Shown: piece by piece, positions 31,524 to 34,919 of the stretch | How positions within the stretch are numbered: the first letter of the stretch is position 1 | How the letters are laid out: each line of letters begins with the position of its first letter | Source of the DNA: Saccoglossus kowalevskii | Taxonomy: Eukaryota; Hemichordata; Enteropneusta; Harrimaniidae | Length of the DNA stretch: 34,919 bases | Direction of reading: 5' to 3' | NCBI RefSeq assembly: GCF_000003605.2 | Contig: NW_003149765.1 | Coordinates: 988,496-1,023,414, forward strand | The notes under the pieces: model-generated | Told to the model about the DNA's origin: nothing | Seen by the model: only the letters and a program-made list of their open reading frames with translations | Database searches by the model: none | Translations under genes and position numbers: made by a program

Positions 31524-34500
31524 TGGGAGAAATGGAACATCAGAGTTAGCCACCGATGTAGATTACAGCTACTCATGCGTGACTGGAATATGCCGGTATA
31601 TACTTTATGAATGCATGGTGATATATACATATGTATATCTTCAACAGCCTGTTCAATCGAAAATCATAGGGACTTTGTTTTTAATTTTAATATAAAAAGG
31701 TCACAATAGAGTATTGTCCCATTTCCTCGTTTTGTTGCTTCAGCCGCTACGTTCTGTACAATAATAAATACGTATTTGTTTTAAAACTATTCATTTTCAT
31801 TGTTATTTAATAGGTGATTTTCCGTTCAACTGCGAGATCTCGCGAGTTGCACGATAGACGCACGCCAAACGTCTGATTTTAAACTCAAATTTCTTTACTT
31901 CGTAGCTCACATCGACCGGCCGATCTTTGCGTTTGAATACCCTTACTTTATCGAAATTGACCATCATCAAATGTGGACAGCACATTATTAAGCATGCAAA
32001 TATACCACAAATTACTTTCGCGTTTGTCGAATGCCACGCGATATTTGTCGCCACCAAGACGCTATGACCTTTGTTTGTCCTGTTTTTACGTTCGATTTCA
32101 CGCATAACGCGGGATCTCGCAGGGAACGGAATATGGTCTATTTCGTTAACTGAGTGTTAAGATCCTGAATTAGCCAATGAACGAAAAATGGCGAAATTGA
32201 AACCTAGTAATCAATTAATGCTTTTATATACATGCTCATGGGTAGTAATGAAGTAGTTAGAGTGCATGTTCATTTTGTCCTCGCCACGATGTCGCCATGA
32301 CGTCGTGCATGTTCCCAAACATCTCATGATAATATATTCAATATTCAAAAAGATATTAGAAAACACGGGTCGACGTCGAGAAACTTACAATACCATACAA
32401 TAGTAGGTTGAACATGGATGTAATATGTGACAGGGCAAAAATGTCGGCGGGCGGCTTGTCGGCCATGATCACATAATTGTCTCCCTGTACGGCCATCGCC
32501 GACTCTCTAAACGTGATTACGGTTCATAGTTTGAGGTTTAAATACCCCATGGAAAGTGTTCTAGGTTTGTTGGTTAATGAAGCGTTTATATGCATGGGTT
32601 TGTTCAGGCAAGGACGTCGAATTTCATGAGCGGATAGATTAAATTAAAGCAAAATCAATGAAAATGGTGATTAACACAGAAAAAAAATGTGTACCACAAC
32701 AAGACAAAAGTTCAAATTACGGACGTTCGATAAATGAGAAACGTTGTTGGGTGTGAAAATTGACACGGATATTTCATGGAAAATCTATATCAACAGAGAG
32801 CATAACAAAATCAGAAAAACCTAGCACTTCTGTGGACAATTAAGAAATCTTACCATTTGAAACACGATTGCTATTTTACAGTACCGCGCCACGATAATTG
32901 TGTTGTAGTGTGAATTGTAATTTCCTGTTACTACGTTCACAAATAAGTGCTGCATGTGCGATGGCACGAACATTGGTTTGTATGTTCAATGTATGTCGGT
33001 GACTTTATCATATATTGATAATTGTTACAATTACAAACAGCGCTACCAGGATATTAGAGTCCCCATCCATGACACCTAGCAAAGGTATTACCGCCTTAAA
33101 ATTGATTGATTGAAGAACTGGCGTAATGGTATTGGTATTGAAATGTGCCGTACAACATAGTGATAGAGGTGTTGTCAATTGTAATGCATTTACTGAGGGC
33201 ATTAGAAATATTGAATCCTCATAATTATTTTAAACAATTTTTGTATAAGCATTTTCCTGATTTTTTAAATCCAGGGTTCTAAGAATGGTCTTGTATTGAG
33301 CGAACAAGATTCCATCGCATACATTTTGGACAATGTAAGCTTGTAACAAAAAAGCTCCAAAAAATCTTTTACAATAGTTGAAAGTTTCAAATATTTTTTA
33401 CCAAATAACTATAGAATAGGTGACGTAATCCAAAAATGGTGGTGTCATAAATCAAAGCGTGAGGTTGGGGTACCACAACTGCGAATTTGTGATCAGCATC
33501 TCAAATAACTTTAGTAATGAACATTGTCATTTAGAATAAAGCTGTTACAACAATTATTAGTATTAATATTATTTGTAATAAGTTGTATTGTGATGTTCTA
33601 ATTGTCATACTGCAAATGGGAGTTTAATATAGCACTTAAACGTATTCAAAATAGTGACACGTCATTTAGCTATTTCAAATTGTTCCCATCAATTAAAAAT
33701 AAAATACATTTTAAATGACAATGATATTATTAACTTGAATTTATTACTTTTTCTAATCTGGAAAATTGCTTCGTTTCTACCAAATGAACAATTTCTGTTT
33801 GTGTGACAAGTTGAACAATAATATCAGCCTTTGACAATTTCTTTTATTTGATGCCTGCCAAGAAATACAATGTTATCTCCACATCAGTGTTTGTTACAAT
33901 CTTCGTAGTTTGTAATGGAACTGATGCTATGATTTTAAAATACATGCGCAATTAAACAAGAACGCAAGTGTTGATCTTGAACCATAAACTACAATTACCA
34001 TTACTGTTCATTGTTTCTTCAAACTATCGTTCGCAAAACCCTAATCAATTTCACCTTATATCTCATTAATTTGGACAAGTCAGTGGAAAGGTACACACGA
34101 CTGGCAGGATAATAATTCAATATTTGGCCTATATACACGGATCTGAAGGTCTTCATAGCGGATAAATAGAAATCTATATTTCCGTCGCTGTTCCTTTTCA
34201 ATTAGTAACCAGACCTTGGGAAGTATAGCATACTTTTCATAAGTGTCACAGTATGATTCACAATAGCGGTTTACACGTTATGCAATTATATAGCTATACA
34301 ATGCAAGTTTACAGATCAGAATCCGTAGTGATTACAACTGTAGCCTCTCGTAAACGATACAGTACAATTGTCAGTTGTTTCAGGATTTGTAACTGACGGT
34401 CGTTTTTCCTTGTGTTCCACCATTGAACCACATTTTCTTGGACCGCCAATCAGACTTTAGTTTGTCAGTTTGGACTCAGTATACAGCACGTCTATCATCT

Positions 34501-34919
34501 TCAATACAAATGACTGCGCATTTGTATTGTACCATTACATGTACATTTCTGTTATCAGAATGATTTTGTTGAGGTCTGGTAGTGTTGCAGTTCGGCAAGT
34601 TTAGCGTGTTGTTGGCTGTTTATGTGGTCTGTGGCTTTGATTTTGTTGATGTTGATATTGGTGGTATTTGGTTTAGCTAACATTTGGTTAGAGTCGTCAG
34701 ATTCAACATTTTGAATTTACTGTAAATTGTATATATATATCTGTTCTATTTTTATAGAAGAACCTTCCCAAATAAAAGTAATTCTAAAATTTAAAAACAT
34801 AAGAGGTAGTCACTAAACCATGTATATTCACACTCAAGCAAGAGAATGGACATGTTGGTGAACTAGCCTTGCACTGTGAGTTTTTATTGTTTGCACTCTG
34901 TAAAATACCAGTTTTTTCT
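31524..34919. other. Upstream flank, no recognised gene
   Basis: CpG content is somewhat higher at 31830-32110 and 32280-32530, which could be promoter sequence for gene 2 or a neighbour. A 100-codon minus ORF (32105-31803) has no recognisable domain. A perfect 11-bp hairpin, CAATACAAATG with its complement around ACTGCG, lies at 34502-34529. Confidence 0.45.

Noticed and set aside
31803-32105. 100-codon minus-strand ORF upstream of gene 2
   Set aside because: No recognisable domain; the higher CpG content alone can lengthen chance ORFs. RNA evidence would be needed to revive it.

Overview
The window is metazoan genomic DNA: AT-rich, intron-rich and loaded with short inverted-repeat elements. 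It reads like a marine invertebrate, but the sequence does not fix the phylum. Two multi-exon protein genes can be reconstructed with matching intron phases and consensus splice sites, and they face each other (convergent).

Gene 1 (+, coding 4107-13169, 10 coding exons, 854 codons plus stop) is a NEMO/optineurin-family ubiquitin-binding scaffold. It has an N-terminal LIR-like motif, long coiled coils, a UBAN domain very like that of NEMO/optineurin, and a C-terminal CCHC zinc finger. It is expected to link ubiquitin chains to IKK/TBK1-type kinases and selective autophagy. A perfect NF-kB-type site lies 1.4 kb upstream. Gene 2 (-, coding 31521-23170, 5 coding exons, 464 codons plus stop) encodes a type II membrane, Golgi/ER-lumenal protein that looks like a GDP-fucose O-fucosyltransferase-like enzyme. 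There is no sign that the two genes work together; they are simply neighbours.

Layout. 1-4106: no recognised gene, a palindromic DNA element (about 2968-3508) and a possible promoter around 2640-2870. 4107-13169: gene 1, with a hAT-like MITE just upstream of exon 2, a GC-AG intron and a 40-bp minisatellite in intron 6 that repeats a splice-donor-like word. 13170-22285: 3' UTR and intergenic DNA, with TTAA-flanked MITEs, two LTR-like segments and a decayed duplicate of gene 1 exons 6-7. 22285-31521: gene 2, with MITEs in intron 3 and a 750-bp foldback element in intron 1. 31524-34919: no recognised gene.

The points most worth a second look are the N-terminal LIR combined with NEMO-like ubiquitin-binding features in one long scaffold, the splice-donor minisatellite, the exon 6-7 pseudogene fragment, and the small MITE family including two elements that share one TTAA.
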